Source: Anastatus disparis (Eukaryota; Arthropoda; Insecta; Hymenoptera; Eupelmidae). From it: DNA of 64,000 nucleotides. Shown here piece by piece: positions 1 through 12,915 of the stretch. How positions within the stretch are numbered: the stretch's first letter is position 1; every line of letters begins with the position of its first letter. The translations under genes and the position numbers were made by a program. The notes under the pieces were generated by a model. It was not told the origin of the DNA. It saw nothing but the letters and a program-made list of their open reading frames with translations, and did no database searches. The stretch lies in contig JAFFSR010000316.1 in assembly GCA_017163975.1 (NCBI GenBank), forward strand, positions 1,896,001 to 1,960,000. The letters are read 5' to 3'.

Positions 1-589
1 TCACTCCTCTTGCTACCCCTCGTACGTCACTCACCCCCCCCTCAGATAATTTAGCTAAATTTACCTTATTTTACCAATGTATTTGTTACTCATTCTCTAT
101 ACCACTACTATCACCCTTCCTACTACTACCCCATCACTACTACTCCTCATTTTTTTTTCTCCTCCTCAAAAAATCAAAAGTCACCCCTCAAAATAACGTA
201 AAAATGTCTCTTGAAATGTCTCTTTTTTAAAAAAAAAACAGATTCCCCCCTTTACCCCAGCTATCCCTCTACTACCCAAGTCACCCCTCGGTCCACAAGT
301 CACCCCCTCGCTCCACGAGTCACCCTTTATAACCCCTCATGCCCCTAATACACTATTCATAATCATTATAAACCATTAAGAAAAAAATTTTTTAATTTTA
401 TATTTATGAAACAACATTGTTATAATAAGCCACTAACTTCGGAATGAGGTGTTATCATAGTATTTAATTTATGAATTCCAGATAATTATGATCTTTGTGT
501 ATATCCGAAATTATCTTCTGAAGATGAAATTACTCATAATTATTTAAATAAATTATCTCATCACGTGGATCCAATGGTTTTTCTTTTAA

Positions 590-973
590 GAGTAGGCCGG
601 ATTCGCTGTCCTTGTCTAGTTGAGATTTTTGTTATTTATACAAGTATTAATCGGTGAATCTGCAAATTGAAGGTTAAGCGCAATAGATATTATTATTACA
701 AATATTTATGCACAAGAAGAAAAAAATCTATCGCTTTGTTTTTGAGAAAAGTAAGTAACGCGAAAATATTATAAACATAAATTTTTACTTCGGCGTTACT
801 TACTTTTCTCAAAAACAAAACGGTAGATTTTTTTTTCTTGTGCATGGATGTTCATAATAATAATATCTATTGCGCTCAACCTTTAATTTGAAGATACACC
901 AATTAATACTTGAGTAAATAACAAACAACTCAATTGTTACTCGGTCGGTATCAGGTTCTACTCCGGCCTGCCG
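590..973. mobile_element. TTAA-flanked foldback MITE in Helitron A
   Basis: A 384-bp insertion with TTAA duplicated on both sides (586-589 and 974-977). The empty site is preserved in Helitron B, where TTTCTTTAATGTTTCC at 15228-15243 is uninterrupted. Termini carry a short shared block (GGCCGGA), and two long internal arms pair around about 785 (GCGCAATAGATATTATTATT against its complement). It has no coding capacity. The TTAA target suggests a piggyBac-type enzyme, but the G-start termini are not the classic CCY form. Confidence 0.8.
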
Positions 974-1581
974 TTAATGTTTCCAGCAGGAGATTTAGGT
1001 TGGAGTATAGGATATAAAAAAAATGAAAATATTGAAAATAATGATTGTCATACAATACTACAATATTATTTATATAGAATCCATTGGAGACCAAAATTTA
1101 AAAATTTCAACCCTATTTTATATTGTGGAAGATTAACACAACAATACGTTATACATGCATATGTGACGGTTGAAAGTAATAGAATGAATTTTTTTAGAAA
1201 TAATCAAAAACAATTACGCATAGAATGTTATCAAGGTTTATTAGATCATGTTATAAATAGTGCTTCAAATGTTTCAACAAATTTTGAAAACAAAGAGAGA
1301 ATTGAGGGGCTGGAAACGAAAAGGGCACATAGCGCCGATCGCGCGTATAAGTATTGTCCAACTATACTAAATTTCAAAGTTGTTCATAATTAAATTTTTA
1401 TGATTTAAATTTATAAAGAATATAATTTCACAACTTTTCTATGTTGGAATCATGTTAAAATTTTTTTTAATTTTTCAATTACTAGCCAAAAACACGATTT
1501 TTTTAAATTTATTATTTCAATGTTTTTTTCACTTCAACTCGTCGCGGTTTTTTTTACTACGTTTTTATTACCTCGCTTTGG

Positions 1582-1622
<41 letters not shown>

Positions 1623-2464
1623 GTTCGGTACAAATTTTGCAACCGATTGTAAACTAACTTCCCGATGAGCTAGAGACTTGAAATTTTAAATATAGCTCAG
1701 AACTGGATGACAATGCAATATTATAAAAAAAATATATATATTTACCGAACAATATATTAATATATTCGATCATATACGGAGATGTTGGCAAAATTAAAGA
1801 TTTGAAGATTTTATGTATAGATACACTTTTAACATTAGTGTCTAAACATCTTCGAAAATTTTAAAAATCCTTTTTTGATATATTAATATATTAATATATT
1901 CAATATTATATTTTTGCACGCATTGTTGGATAATATAATTAAAAATATATTTTCCCACCGAAAAATATATTAATATATTTAATTATAAACGGAGATATTG
2001 GCAAAATTGAAGATTTGAAGATTTTATATATAGATATACTTTTAACATTAGTGTCTAACCATTTTCGAAAATTTTTAAAATTCTTTAACTTGTCATATAT
2101 TGCAATTAGACATAAATTACAGCATTTTCTATTATACATATAGAATTGGAGACTGTATTTTATTCATTTTATGGTCTAACAATGCATAAAACAATAAATC
2201 TTGGTTGAATTTCTAATGGCGTCATTATCGTCAAAATGGCGGGAAACTCACCATGCGATTACGTGTTCTTTAAAAAAAATAGATGAAACACGTTTTAGTC
2301 CCTTGACAACAATATATATGCTATATAATATGCACTGTTGGACAACACGATAAATAATATTAATAATAATAATAATAATAATACCAAAATGTATAAGATA
2401 ATATTTAAATAAAAAAAAAATTTTCAATCTACCACGTTTTTTAATTGAACTAAAAAGTATAAAA

Positions 2465-2745
2465 TAATATTAAAAATAAAAAAAAACTTTTTAATGTACT
2501 ACGTTTTTATAATGAACCAAAAAGTATAAAATAATGTGTAATAAAATGAAAAATGAATAATGATTTGAAATAAAAAAAACGTGGGGCGCATACAATACAT
2601 AATAATAAACATGCACCCCACGTTTTTTTTATTTCAAATCATTATTCATTTTTTTTTCATTTTATTACACATTATTTTATACTTTTTGGTTCATTATAAA
2701 AACGTAGTACATTAAAAAGTTTTTTTTTATCTTTAATATTATTCT
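2465..2745. repeat. Inner hairpin 1 of the foldback element
   Basis: Arms of about 120 bp pair around about 2600. For example, CGTGGGGCGCAT near 2580 faces ATGCACCCCACG near 2612, and the pairing extends outward through the AAAAAGTATAAAATAAT blocks. Non-coding. Confidence 0.75.
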
Positions 2746-2751
2746 ATTAAA

Positions 2752-3411
2752 TATTTAGCCTTGAAAATTTTTTCATATATTCTGCAATATCTTCCGCAAG
2801 TTTTAGTCAAAGAACGAGGTCTTAATATTTATTTATTTACAAATGGCGATTTTTTAAACAAATAAGCCATGTAATCATGAACTGTTATTTTCAAAGACAA
2901 AAGTTGAGTGACGAACTTTTGAAAATGGCAAATCTGCTAACACAGTATTAAAATATAATAGTCTAAGAAGTTTTTTGGAAAGTTTCAGATCTTTAACTAT
3001 TATAGTTATTAATTGAGAGCATTTTTAGATTTTACAATGTCTTGCGCGCAGACCGCGGAGTCAGCTGTCTGTTGCCCCACGATTCTTCACCTGACTCCGT
3101 GATCTGCTTGCAAGACATTGTAAATCTAAAAATGCTCTCATTTAATAACTATAATAGTTAAAGATCTGAAACTTTCCAAAAAACTTCTTAAACTATTATA
3201 TTTTAATACTGTGTTAGCAGATTTGCCATTTTCAAAAGTTCGTCACTCAACTTTTGTCTTTGAAAATAACGGTTCATGATTACATGGTTTATTTGTTTAA
3301 AAATTCGCCATTTATAAATAAATTAATATTAAGACCTCGTTCTTTGACTAAAACTTGCGGAAGATATTGCAGAATATGTAAAAAAAATTTTCAAGGCTAA
3401 ATATTCAATAG
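2752..3411. repeat. Inner hairpin 2, about 660-bp near-perfect palindrome
   Basis: Arms start ATATTTAGCCTTGAAAATTT (about 2752) and end with the complement at about 3411, pairing around about 3075. The loop is G+C-rich (GCGCGCAGACCGCGGAGTCAG) and flanked by CAATGTCTTG / CAAGACATTG. It looks like a separate MITE that landed in the larger foldback element. No clean target duplication was found. Confidence 0.7.
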
Positions 3412-6400
3412 AAAAAAAACCGCGACGAGTTGAAGTGAAAAAAACATTGAAATAATAAATTTAAAAAAATCGTGTTTTTGGCTAGTAATTGAAAAATTAA
3501 AAAAAATTTTAACATGATTCCAACATAAAAAAGTTGCGAAATTATATTCTTTATAAATTTAAATCATAAAAATTTAATTATGAACAACTTTGAAATTTAG
3601 TATAGTTGGACAATACTTATACGCGCGATCGGCGCTATGTGCCCTTTTCGTTTCCAGCCCCTCAATTGGAAATCTTTTTATTTTACCCTCATCATATAGT
3701 GGTAGTCCAAGATATATGCAGCAATATTATCAAGATGCCATGCCAATAATGAGAACAATAGGAAAACCAGACTTATTTATAACAATGACGTGTAATCCTA
3801 AATGGAAAGAATTGAAAGAAATTTTAAAATATTTTTCAGAAGCGACAACTCCCAATGACACACCAAATATCACAGTAAGATTATTTTATATAAAATTTAA
3901 AATGTTATTGAATGATATTATGAAAAACGAAATTTTTGGTCCTGTTATAGCTTATGTATTATCGATTGAATTTCAAAAAAGAGGGTTACCTCACGCGCAT
4001 ATTATTATAACATTACATCATAATCATAAAATATTAACTCCAGAAAGTATTGATAAATATATTTCAGCAGAAATACCTTCATCAGAAAATAAATACATAC
4101 AAAAATTAGTAATTAAACACATGTTACATGGACCACATACAAATAAATCACCTTGTTACAAAAAAAATAAAACTAAACGTAAAAAAAAATTCCCAAAATC
4201 ATTTAATGAAATTACAATAGTTGAAGAAAACAAATATCCACAATACAAAAGAAGAAATAATATTTTAGATAATCATACGTATAATTTAAAAAATAATAAA
4301 AAAATTATACAAGTTGATAATTCTATGGTAGTTCCTTACAACAGTTTTTTGTTAGCAAAATATAATGCTCATATCAATACTGAACTTTGTATGTCAATAC
4401 AAAGTATAAAATATGTTTATGATTATATTTATGAAGGTGTAGATAAAGCTTACTGTAAAATAAAACAAGATAAAATTGAAGAAAATCAGAAAGATGAAGT
4501 TTATGATGAAATAACTCAATACATAGATGGAAGATATTTAAGTCCAATGGAGGCCGCATGGAGATTACAAGCATTTCCACTATGCGGTAGAAGTCATACA
4601 GTAATAAGATTAAATATCCATACAGAAAATCAACAAAAAATAATTTTTGATGAAAATAATATACATTCAGCATTGAACAAATACGAATCAACGTTGACTG
4701 CATGGTTTAAATTAAATAAAAAAGATGATTCTGCTAAAAAAATTGAATATGTTAATATCCCACAATATTATATTTTTAATTCCAAGACTAAATTTTGGAT
4801 TAAAAGATCAAAACTTAGAAAAAATATAGCCATTGGTAGATTAAATGTAGTATCACCAAAAGATAGTAAACATTTTTTTTTTAAATTAATATTAAACAGG
4901 GTAAAAGGTCCAACATCTTTTAAAGATTTACGAACTTACGAAAATGTAACTTATAATACTTATAAAGAAACTGCTCTTGCAATGAATTTAATAGAATACG
5001 AAAAACGAATTTATTATATTTTTGAAGAAGCATGCCATGTTACGTTACCAGTACAATTACATAAATTCTTTGCATGTTTTTTATTATGTGAAAATATTCA
5101 AGGTCACATTATTTGGGAAAAATATAAAAAAATTTTTATAGAAGATTTTAAAGAAAATAAAGAAAACAAAGCTTTATCCCATATTAATCAAATATTAAAT
5201 TGAGAAGAAATGTCATGTGAAAATTTTGGTTTACCTGAACCAAATGAAAAGTATATCGAGGAAAACGAAGAAATTAATGATGAAATTATAATTTTTAGTA
5301 AAAAGAAATTTGATAAAATGTATAAACAATTTAATAACGATCAAAAACATATTTTTGAACAAATAATAAATAATAATCATAAAATTTTTTTCATAGATGG
5401 ACTAGGAGGTTCTGGAAAAACATTTTTATACAAAACATTAATATATTATTTTATAACAATAAAAAAACAATTCTTATCAATGGCTTGGACAGGCATTGCT
5501 TCAATTTTACTACCAAAAGGTTTAACCAGTCACCGAACTATTAGATTACCGTTAGATTTAAATAACATTGAAAGTGCATTTTTAAAATTTGATTCAGATA
5601 AGAAAAAATTAAGAGAAGCAAATGTAATTATATGGGACGAAGCATCAATGATTCCTAAAAAAGCTTTAGAAATAGTTGACAAAACATTAAAAGATGTCTG
5701 TCATTATAATGAAATTTTTGGAGGAAAAATTATTATTTTGGGTGGAGATTTTCGTCAAATTTTACCTGTATTAAAACATGGAAATAAAAATACAATTATA
5801 GAACAAACTATAAAATATTCAACCCTATGGCCCATGTTTCATATTTTTAAATTAAAAAAAATGTAAGATCTAATGATGAAAACTTTTCATCATTTTTATT
5901 AGATATCGGAGAAGGAAAAGTTGATGCATTCATTATACTAGAAAAATGGAAAACTAATAATGTTTGTAATAAAATTTATGAAAACATTAACAATAATTAT
6001 TGTTTTTCGAAAAATGTTATTTTAAGTACACATAATGAAGATGTGAATATTTTAAATAATAAAATATTGCATTTAATTAATAATGAAACAATGACATATT
6101 ATAGTATTATGCAACATATAAGGGTGTTGATCAAACAGATCATACTATTCATTTAAATTATCCAATAGAAATGTTAAATAATATAAGAGAAGGATTACCT
6201 CCACATGAACTTGATTTAAAAATAAATGCCATAATAATGCTAATTAGAAATTTAAGTATAAAAGATGGATTATGCAATGGAACACGATTAAAGATAACGA
6301 GATTATTCAAATACAATATAGAAGCTGAAGTAATTACAGGCGAAAATAAAGGAAATAAAGTTTTTATACCGCGTATTACATTAAGCACAAATGAATCATC

Positions 6401-6912
6401 GTCTTTACTATTTATTTTATATAGAAAACAATTCCCTATTGTATTAGCTTTTGTTATAACTATAAATAAATCACAAGGTCAAAGTTTTGAAAACGTAGGA
6501 ATATTGGTAAAAAAACCTTTATTTTCACATGGACAATTATATGTTGCTCTTTCAAGAAGTAAAAATCCTTCTAAAATACATATCCAAAATGAATTAGAAA
6601 ATAAAAATGAATTAACCAATATAGTATGGAAAGAAGTACTAGAGAAATAACAAAAAAAAATAACTTTAATTTTTTTAATATCAAAAATATATTTATATTT
6701 CTTACATACTAATAAAATATTTGTTTTTTTCAGATATAACATAATAAAACAAAAAATAAAAACATACTTTAAATTTTCTATATAAAAAAATTAATATAAA
6801 ATAATAAAAAAGAAAATAAAAACTAACTTCAAATATTCTATAAAAAAATATAATAACAAAGTTATTTAAAGTACAATTTAATTAATACTAATAATAATTT
6901 AATCATTATAAA

Positions 6913-7146
6913 ATGGAATGGTATCCAGTTTCAAATAAATACATTGTTTTAGAAAACTTACAACATCAAGAAGAATTAGATGATATAAATAACCAAATAA
7001 ACGAATTTGAACGGTTTCAAGAGCAGTACGAAGAATATATGGAAAATTTGAATGGAAATACAGATTTATCTAGATTAAATAATGCAATTAATAACTATAT
7101 CGGTATTGAAATGAAAAACTTTATTTTTAAAATTGGAACGACGTAA
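6913..7146 (+). CDS. Small hypothetical ORF, 77 aa
   Basis: A short acidic, glutamine- and asparagine-rich open frame (MEWYPVSNKY start, then a helix-prone EELDDINNQINEFERFQEQYEEYM stretch) inside Helitron A, after the helicase. I recognise no family. Its amino-acid composition is more protein-like than the surrounding AT-rich DNA would give, and it could be a small Helitron accessory frame or chance. Confidence 0.3.
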   Translation: MEWYPVSNKYIVLENLQHQEELDDINNQINEFERFQEQYEEYMENLNGNTDLSRLNNAINNYIGIEMKNFIFKIGTT

Positions 7147-7149
7147 CAT

Positions 7150-9670
7150 ATTATTATAAATATATGACAAATAAAATTATTCAATATAAGTTAGAAATAC
7201 GTGATCCAATAATGGAATATTATATCACAACTCATAATACAATATATTATAAATATTTATTACGTATTGCTAATATAATTTTTTTTATATTATAAAATAT
7301 AATATAAAATATATTTAAGTAATAAATCAATGAAAATAATGAATACATCTTTTATAATAACAGAAAATTAATCAAATATATTAAAACAGTAAATTAACAT
7401 ATATTTCATACATCAAAAAGACTTAATTGCACTAAGGTAGATTTAAAAAAAAAATAATAAAATTTAATAATATATTTACTTTACAATTTTATTTATGAAG
7501 TACATGGATTACTAATTAATTGAATTAATATTATTATAATTATGATAATGGCATCAAAAGTTAAAAAAAATCAAATAAAATCCTATTATAACTTATACAT
7601 TTTTAATTGAATTTAAATATAATAAAATTTTTAAAGAATAAATAAAAAATCATTTTATGAAACAAAAAAAAATTAATAAAATTCATATCATTATGTATTA
7701 TATTATTTTAATTTTTTCAATTAATGAATAATATTAAAAATTATTTATTATTAAATAAATAATCGATAATTTGAAAAGAACAAACATGAAAATACATTCT
7801 ATTAATTTTGTAAAAATTATTTTATAGCACTGCGTGATTTATATCCGCGCTTAAATCCCGCTGAGCCGAGAGTTAAACGATAAATTTTTACGCTGTTCAA
7901 TAATGAATATGATGCTGAATTCGCTTAAATCACGCACTTATAATAAGCGATATTTTGATACCTGGATTATTTTTAAGAGTTTATTTATCGATAATAATAA
8001 GGTGTAGAATATTGCAACTCTTTTATATCGATATTTTTCAAAATAAATAACAATTATAAGCGTGTAAAATACGTGTAAAACCAAAGTTAATATCAGTGTA
8101 ACATTTGAAGCGAAGAGGTAGTCATTTCGACGCTCTAAGACTCCGTCGCGTCTGTGATTCCCCTAAACGCAACTGCTAATACAATACATAAGTTACCAAT
8201 TGTTGCTCCTACGGCCCTAATACATATATGAAAGGAAATTTAGATTTTTATTATTACAGAATTAATTTCAACAGTTTGACATAATGTTATTTCATATTTT
8301 ATATATATTTAAAATTTTTTTTCTATTTATTATTCGCGCAGTGCTTAGATTTTGCTTTTTTGCAGTTTTCGCTACACCGAGAAAGTTTCACATCATAAAA
8401 GATAGTGCGTTTTTAAAATGCTCCACAAGTGGCTCGCATGCACGATAAATGTCGAACATTCATCAAGTTTTTCGATGCGGCGCCACCGTAGGCGACGAAA
8501 TACAGTGCGCCGCCTCCTCGCGCATTGTGTTTCGGCGCTTATGCACTACAAAAAGTGATGCATGAATTATGAAATGCGAAGCATTATTCGTGATTCACGG
8601 TGCAAAAGGCATCACTTTTTTTAGTGCGACGCGCATCATCTTTATTGAGGCAAAACTTTTTCCGTGTATTCTTTATCATTAGTAGAATGCCTAGTTTTGC
8701 TGGTATATGGAATTCGTTTTTTTAATGAATTATCATTGGTGGAGTACATAGCCTTTGTTTATTATTGAATTTTGAGAGTATAGATGTAGTGCGGCGGATT
8801 TAAATCACTTGAGCTATAAAATAGTATACGATACTCGCGACTTAAATTCACCTATTATTACACGGCGTTTAGGACCCTCGCTGACGCTCGGGCCCTAACT
8901 TCGCCGTATAATAATAGGTGATTTAAGTCGCCCGTATCGTAATATACTATTAATATATCTTTTTTAATACTAGCGAAAAAGTCAAGGATATTAAAAACAA
9001 TATAGATATATATTTTATACATCCAAAAGACTTAAAAATAAAATTAAGATATATTAAAAATAAAATTAAAATAATTAATAAATAAGGAAAAATTATATTA
9101 TTTAATTTTATCGTTTTATTTATGAAATATATTAATTAATAATATTATAATTATCATAATGATATTGAAATTTATTGTAAAATATACACTTTGAATAAAA
9201 CTAATATTTAAAAAAAAAGGAAATATATTAATTTCGAGTATATAAATTAAAGATACTAAATATTATAAGAGAAATGATAATAATTAATATTCAAATATAA
9301 GAAATAATTGGAAAATCTTTAATAATAATAATATTAAAAAACATAGAATTCAATCAGGTATTAAACTTTAAATTTAGAATAATTATAATAAAAAAAATTT
9401 CTGTTCTATATTATTGTAAGACATGTTACAATAATATTTAATTGAAAAATATCAAGTTATAATAATTATTCTAATAAACATACTTAAACAAAGATTTAAA
9501 AGAGATAAATATTAATTGGAAAATTGTTATATAACAATAATATAATAACAAATTTTACAAATAATAAAATGACTTTTAAAACTTTGTTTAAATATGTAAT
9601 ACTGATGGTGGAGGATGGATTGTAAATAGAGTCTATGATGCAAGGAGGAAGGAATATAGACTCTCATGGT
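7150..9670. other. AT-rich Helitron A interior, no gene seen
   Basis: This stretch is absent from Helitron B. Most of it is AT-rich and non-coding. A G+C-richer island at about 8340-8660 contains imperfect palindromes, such as GTGATGCATGAATTATG facing a GGCATCAC end. A clear hairpin at 8816-8950 has arms built on ATAGTATACGATACTCGCGA / CGTATCGTAATATACTAT and an inner ACGGCG / CGCCGT pair. These look like small MITEs inserted in the element. Confidence 0.5.
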
Positions 9671-10020
9671 TGTGTAGGGCTACAGGCGAAGGTAACCATG
9701 GTTTTATTTTGAATAATTACATAAAAAAAAAAATAATTTTAATCAATTTTAACATGTCTTAAAATAACTATTATTATAATTGATTCTATATAATTATTTA
9801 AAATAAAACAACAAAAAAACCAACGCGCTGTAATACCATACATTTTTTATTATTTAATTTATATTATAAATTATTAATTGTAAGGTATTATTGACAGTAC
9901 CTCTTCGGGTGGTGTGGAAATCTGTCTGAGCAAATATATAATTAATATTAATTCTTTAAATAATTTTTGTCAGTACAAATTTCATTACTGACTGACATTT
10001 TCATTAATGTAAATATGCAC

Positions 10021-10052
10021 GGGGGTTGGCGAGCAGCACGAGCAGGGGAACC

Positions 10053-10057
<5 letters not shown>
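10021..10057 (+). repeat. Helitron A 3' terminal hairpin
   Basis: The stem GGGGGTT...AACCCCC is followed by CTAT and then a (TA)n run to 10085. The homologous end in Helitron B reads CCCCCTAG. The final G expected of CTRR is missing here and may have been overwritten when the TA run expanded. Confidence 0.75.
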
Positions 10058-10085
<28 letters not shown>

Positions 10086-10088
<3 letters not shown>

Positions 10089-11067
10089 TTTTCAGTGCAG
10101 TTTGTATTTAATGAATTTATTACTGTATTAAAAATAGCCGTTCGAGCATTTGTTAGACTATCAATAATTGACCAAATATTATTAACATTATTTACTGCAC
10201 TATATTCAGTAAATTAAAGTCACTTAATTGGAATTCATTATTAGTTAAAGTATCATTAATCATGCCTAATGCATATTCTTCACTTTTTTGTTGATTCATT
10301 TTTGGTGATATGAGAAAAATGTAACTAAAAAATTGACAAAGAGCTTTTGGAAATCGAAATTCACATGATTCTTCTAAACATTTACCCCATTCATCATCTA
10401 TTTTAACTAAATTTCTTGCTTTTGCTGCTTCAAAGAATGTTGGGTATGTAATTCCATCAAAAGTTTCTAAGCTTTCGAAAGATATTGCAGCTTTAACGTG
10501 AAGCAGAAGTAATCTTAAAAAGAATCTTTCTCTTAGCTTTGGATTAACTGAGTACATTCTAGTAAGAATATGTTTCTTAGTTTTTATTCTTTTCGTCCAT
10601 GTTTTATGTATTCGATTAAAAACATAATGTTGCGATGTATCAGAATAAAAATAATTAAATGCTAAGGCGTTATTTTATGATCTTATGCATTTTTGAAAAT
10701 TATTACTTATTATAGAATTTCCCTCAAGTAATTTCTTAATCTCTTCAGGATATTCTGGGTCTTCTTCTAATTTTATATTTCCTTGTTTACAAAATGATGT
10801 AAATTTCTTATTACTTGACATTTCGAATGCAAAATGTCTAGCACCACAAAAATCACAAATAAAATTCAAATCACCAATATTATTTTCCATGATATAATTT
10901 TCATTATTATTGGCCAATGTATCTTTAGCTATTTGGTAATAATTTATATCATTTTGACTTTTTTTTGCTTTGAATTTATCTTTGGTTTTTTCATAATAAT
11001 TTTTATTTTTGACTGAAGTAATTAAATTATCATCTTTTTCTTTTAAATGTTTTTTCATAAGATTCAT
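10086..11067 (-). pseudogene. Second-family Helitron Rep-helicase, internally deleted
   Basis: Read on the minus strand, 11067-10675 gives an N-terminal domain with a zinc-binding pattern (CDFCGARHF...FCKQG, then EDPEYPEEIKKLLEG) typical of animal Helitron replicases. 10557-10192 gives the post-Rep region (RERFFLRLLLLHVKAAISFE...YPTFFEAAKARNL), followed in another frame by a pre-Walker helicase stretch down to about 10090. The HUH catalytic core that belongs between these pieces is missing, so the copy is non-autonomous. It stops abruptly at the (TA)n next to the end of Helitron A. The sequence is clearly different from Helitrons A and B. Confidence 0.75.
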
Positions 11068-11203
11068 TTAAACATTTCAATATTTTTTGTTTATTTTTCA
11101 ATTAATATTGTTTTCTATTTTCTAAAACTTTATCTTTATTATATTGATAATACGATTTGTCATGAATGCGTCTATCATAGTTGTGATTTTGTTGATATGT
11201 TAA

Positions 11204-11352
11204 CCTTTAGACCGCCGGGATTTTGAAAAAATGAAAAGTCGATTTTCCCTATAGAAAAGTGTTCTGAGGCCTACTAAGTAGGACCTTATCAAGGGTGGAT
11301 ATGTGCGAGTCAGGGGTGCGCGCCATATGACGTAATCCCGGCGGTCTAGAGG
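11204..11352. mobile_element. 149-bp piggyBac-like MITE
   Basis: TTAA target duplications (11200-11203 and 11353-11356) flank inverted repeats CCTTTAGACCGCCGGGATT / AATCCCGGCGGTCTAGAGG. The CC start and TTAA target are typical of piggyBac elements. It lies upstream of the minus-strand Helitron remnant. Confidence 0.85.
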
Positions 11353-12009
11353 TTAAATTCTTATTTTTGTTTGAGAATTCTCAATTATTTTTTATAAATT
11401 TATTTTGGTTAGAAATTTGACTTTTTTGTTGCAATATATTAATAATTTTTAATTTTTTAATTGCAACTTTTATAATTTATTTAAATTTTTCATCCCTCTT
11501 AAAATTATTTTTAAGTTTCGTAATTACATTAATGTTTTGAGAATTTATTTGATTTTCATGTTGCGTTATATTTAAATTTTTCAATTTCTCAATCGAAACT
11601 TTTGTGAATTTTAATAATTTTTTATCATTAAATTTATTTTTAAATGTCAGAATTGGTTCTTGTTCAATATCATTTTCAGATTCTTTAATGGTATTGTATT
11701 TAATTTTTTTCCAATTACTTTTTGAAATTCTTTCTTTAGTTTGTTTATATTTTCTTTTGTTACTGTTTGGTAAATTTTCTGTAGATAAATTTTTGGTTTA
11801 TAATTCGTTGCCTCTAAACATTTTATGTTATCTTATAAATGTAATGGTTGCAGTGCTAATTCATGTAACTTTTTTTCTTCGAGATATTTAAAATTTATAT
11901 TTTGGAAATTTAATTTCATCGTTGACAATTATTTGTGATGTACCATTTGCTAATTTCTGGATATCGCTTTATAATTGATATTAGTATAATTGTTCCTTAC
12001 TAATAGAAA

Positions 12010-12190
12010 CATGACAATTGAATTTGTTCCATACATAGCTATTAAATGTCCACGCATTTTTTCGATGTCAAATTCTATTCCACAAGGACATAAATTATTA
12101 ACAATTACTGTTGCAAACGCTATTGAAAAAAGGCCACAATCAAAAAGATTAATCTGAAATTAAACTTTTTCAAAAGATATTTGTAAGTTT
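12010..12190 (-). pseudogene. C48/Ulp1-like protease fragment
   Basis: The minus strand encodes FDCGLF then, after a one-base shift, IAFATVIVNNLCPCGIEFD and EKMRGHL. D-C-G-L-F followed by a FAT stretch and K-M-R-x-H-L resembles the C-terminal catalytic half of Ulp1-like cysteine proteases found in some animal transposons. It lies about 1 kb upstream of the minus-strand Helitron N-terminal piece and may be part of that element or of another inserted one. The frame is broken. Confidence 0.4.
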
Positions 12191-12915
12191 TCACGTATTG
12201 GAAATAGTTTATTAATGTAAATTTTTTGTTCATCATTCAATCCATTACTATTCAAACTATCATAAGCATGAATTATGAATGCCAATTTTGGGAGAAAAGT
12301 ATCTGTATGTAATCTTGATTTAATGGAACTGGATTAATATTTTCGGGCCTTCGTAAAAATATTCTTGGCTGCATTGAAAAATTTCTATAATTATTCAAAT
12401 TTTAATTAAATTTTCTGATGTGTTTATCATTTACCATACTCATTTGCACAGCATATCCATCTTCACCTATTATAATTAATTTTTCTTCTTCCGTTAAATT
12501 CATTCTATGAAAATAATAAATTTATGTGTGCTTCTGAATTAAAATTATTTAATATAAGAATTTCAAATACATCTAAAGAACTATGAAAAATCCTGAAAAA
12601 AAAATTTTTAATGTTATTTACATAGATAATTAAAAATTCTGATTAATAATTATTCTTAAATATTTTAATAAATTACATCTTATTAAATACACAAACATAA
12701 AAAAAAAATAAACCTCATAAAAACAAAGTTCTATGTTCATCATTGAACATTGTTTATTTGAAGTTTTAAACTTAAGTTCTTTTGTTAGTTTGTTCATTGT
12801 TTTGTTCTTACATAAAAGTTTCTTCTAAAACTAATCAATTAATGATAAAACATCTGACCAAAATCTTTTCTTCACTGAAATTTTTTTTTTATTTTAATCT
12901 ATACGAGCTTAATTT

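Larger units (their letters stand above)
1304..3663. mobile_element. 2.36-kb foldback element with nested hairpins
   Basis: It interrupts the Helitron A Rep. The empty site is intact in Helitron B (GAGAGAATTGGAAATC, near 15558). Ends are GAGGGGCTGGAAACG / CGTTTCCAGCCCCTC with AATT on both sides (1300-1303, 3664-3667), though the palindromic AATT leaves the exact junction ambiguous. Terminal arms run about 245 bp (1304-1554 against 3414-3663). Inside are a (TCTG)n tract at 1581-1618 and two further hairpins. No transposase is visible. The superfamily is unassigned. Confidence 0.8.
403..6650 (+). pseudogene. Helitron A Rep-helicase, broken
   Basis: A replication initiator fused to a PIF1-type helicase, which would nick and unwind the element. 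Pieces lie at 403-585, 978-1299, 3668-5203, 5210-5866 and 5867-6649. The HUH motif GLPHAHIIITL is at about 3985, and the Rep tyrosine region (SIKYVYDYIYEGVDKAYC) is at about 4404-4457. Helicase Walker A is GGLGGSGKT (about 5398), Walker B is IIWDEASM (about 5630), and the later motifs are GGDFRQILPVL and TINKSQGQSF...YVALSRS. Breaks are two transposon insertions (590-973, 1304-3663), an in-frame TGA at 5201-5203, and a frameshift in the A-run near 5860. About 1.4 kb of the N-terminal region is missing compared with Helitron B. It cannot make a functional protein. Confidence 0.85.
312..10057 (+). mobile_element. Helitron A, decayed, with nested insertions
   Basis: A rolling-circle transposon. 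The 3' end is a hairpin (GGGGGTT stem pairing with AACCCCC, 10021-10055) followed by CTAT, where Helitrons normally end in CTRR. The 5' end (TCCACGAGTCACCC at 312) is placed by matching the related Helitron B at 13512, and an alternative start lies at 292. It encodes Rep and helicase remnants at 403-6650. Relative to Helitron B it has lost about 1.4 kb between 'tatttatgaaa' (about 413) and 'caacattg', which removes the OTU and zinc-finger part. The 3' 380 bp (9675-10057) match 17908-18293 at roughly 85 percent by eye. Confidence 0.75.

Noticed and set aside
1939..2139. 66-aa minus-strand frame in the foldback element
   Set aside because: Low-complexity AT-rich DNA, no motif, inside a non-coding insertion.
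10026..10217. 63-aa plus-strand frame starting in the Helitron A hairpin
   Set aside because: It crosses the (TA)n run and is antisense to the second Helitron's helicase region.
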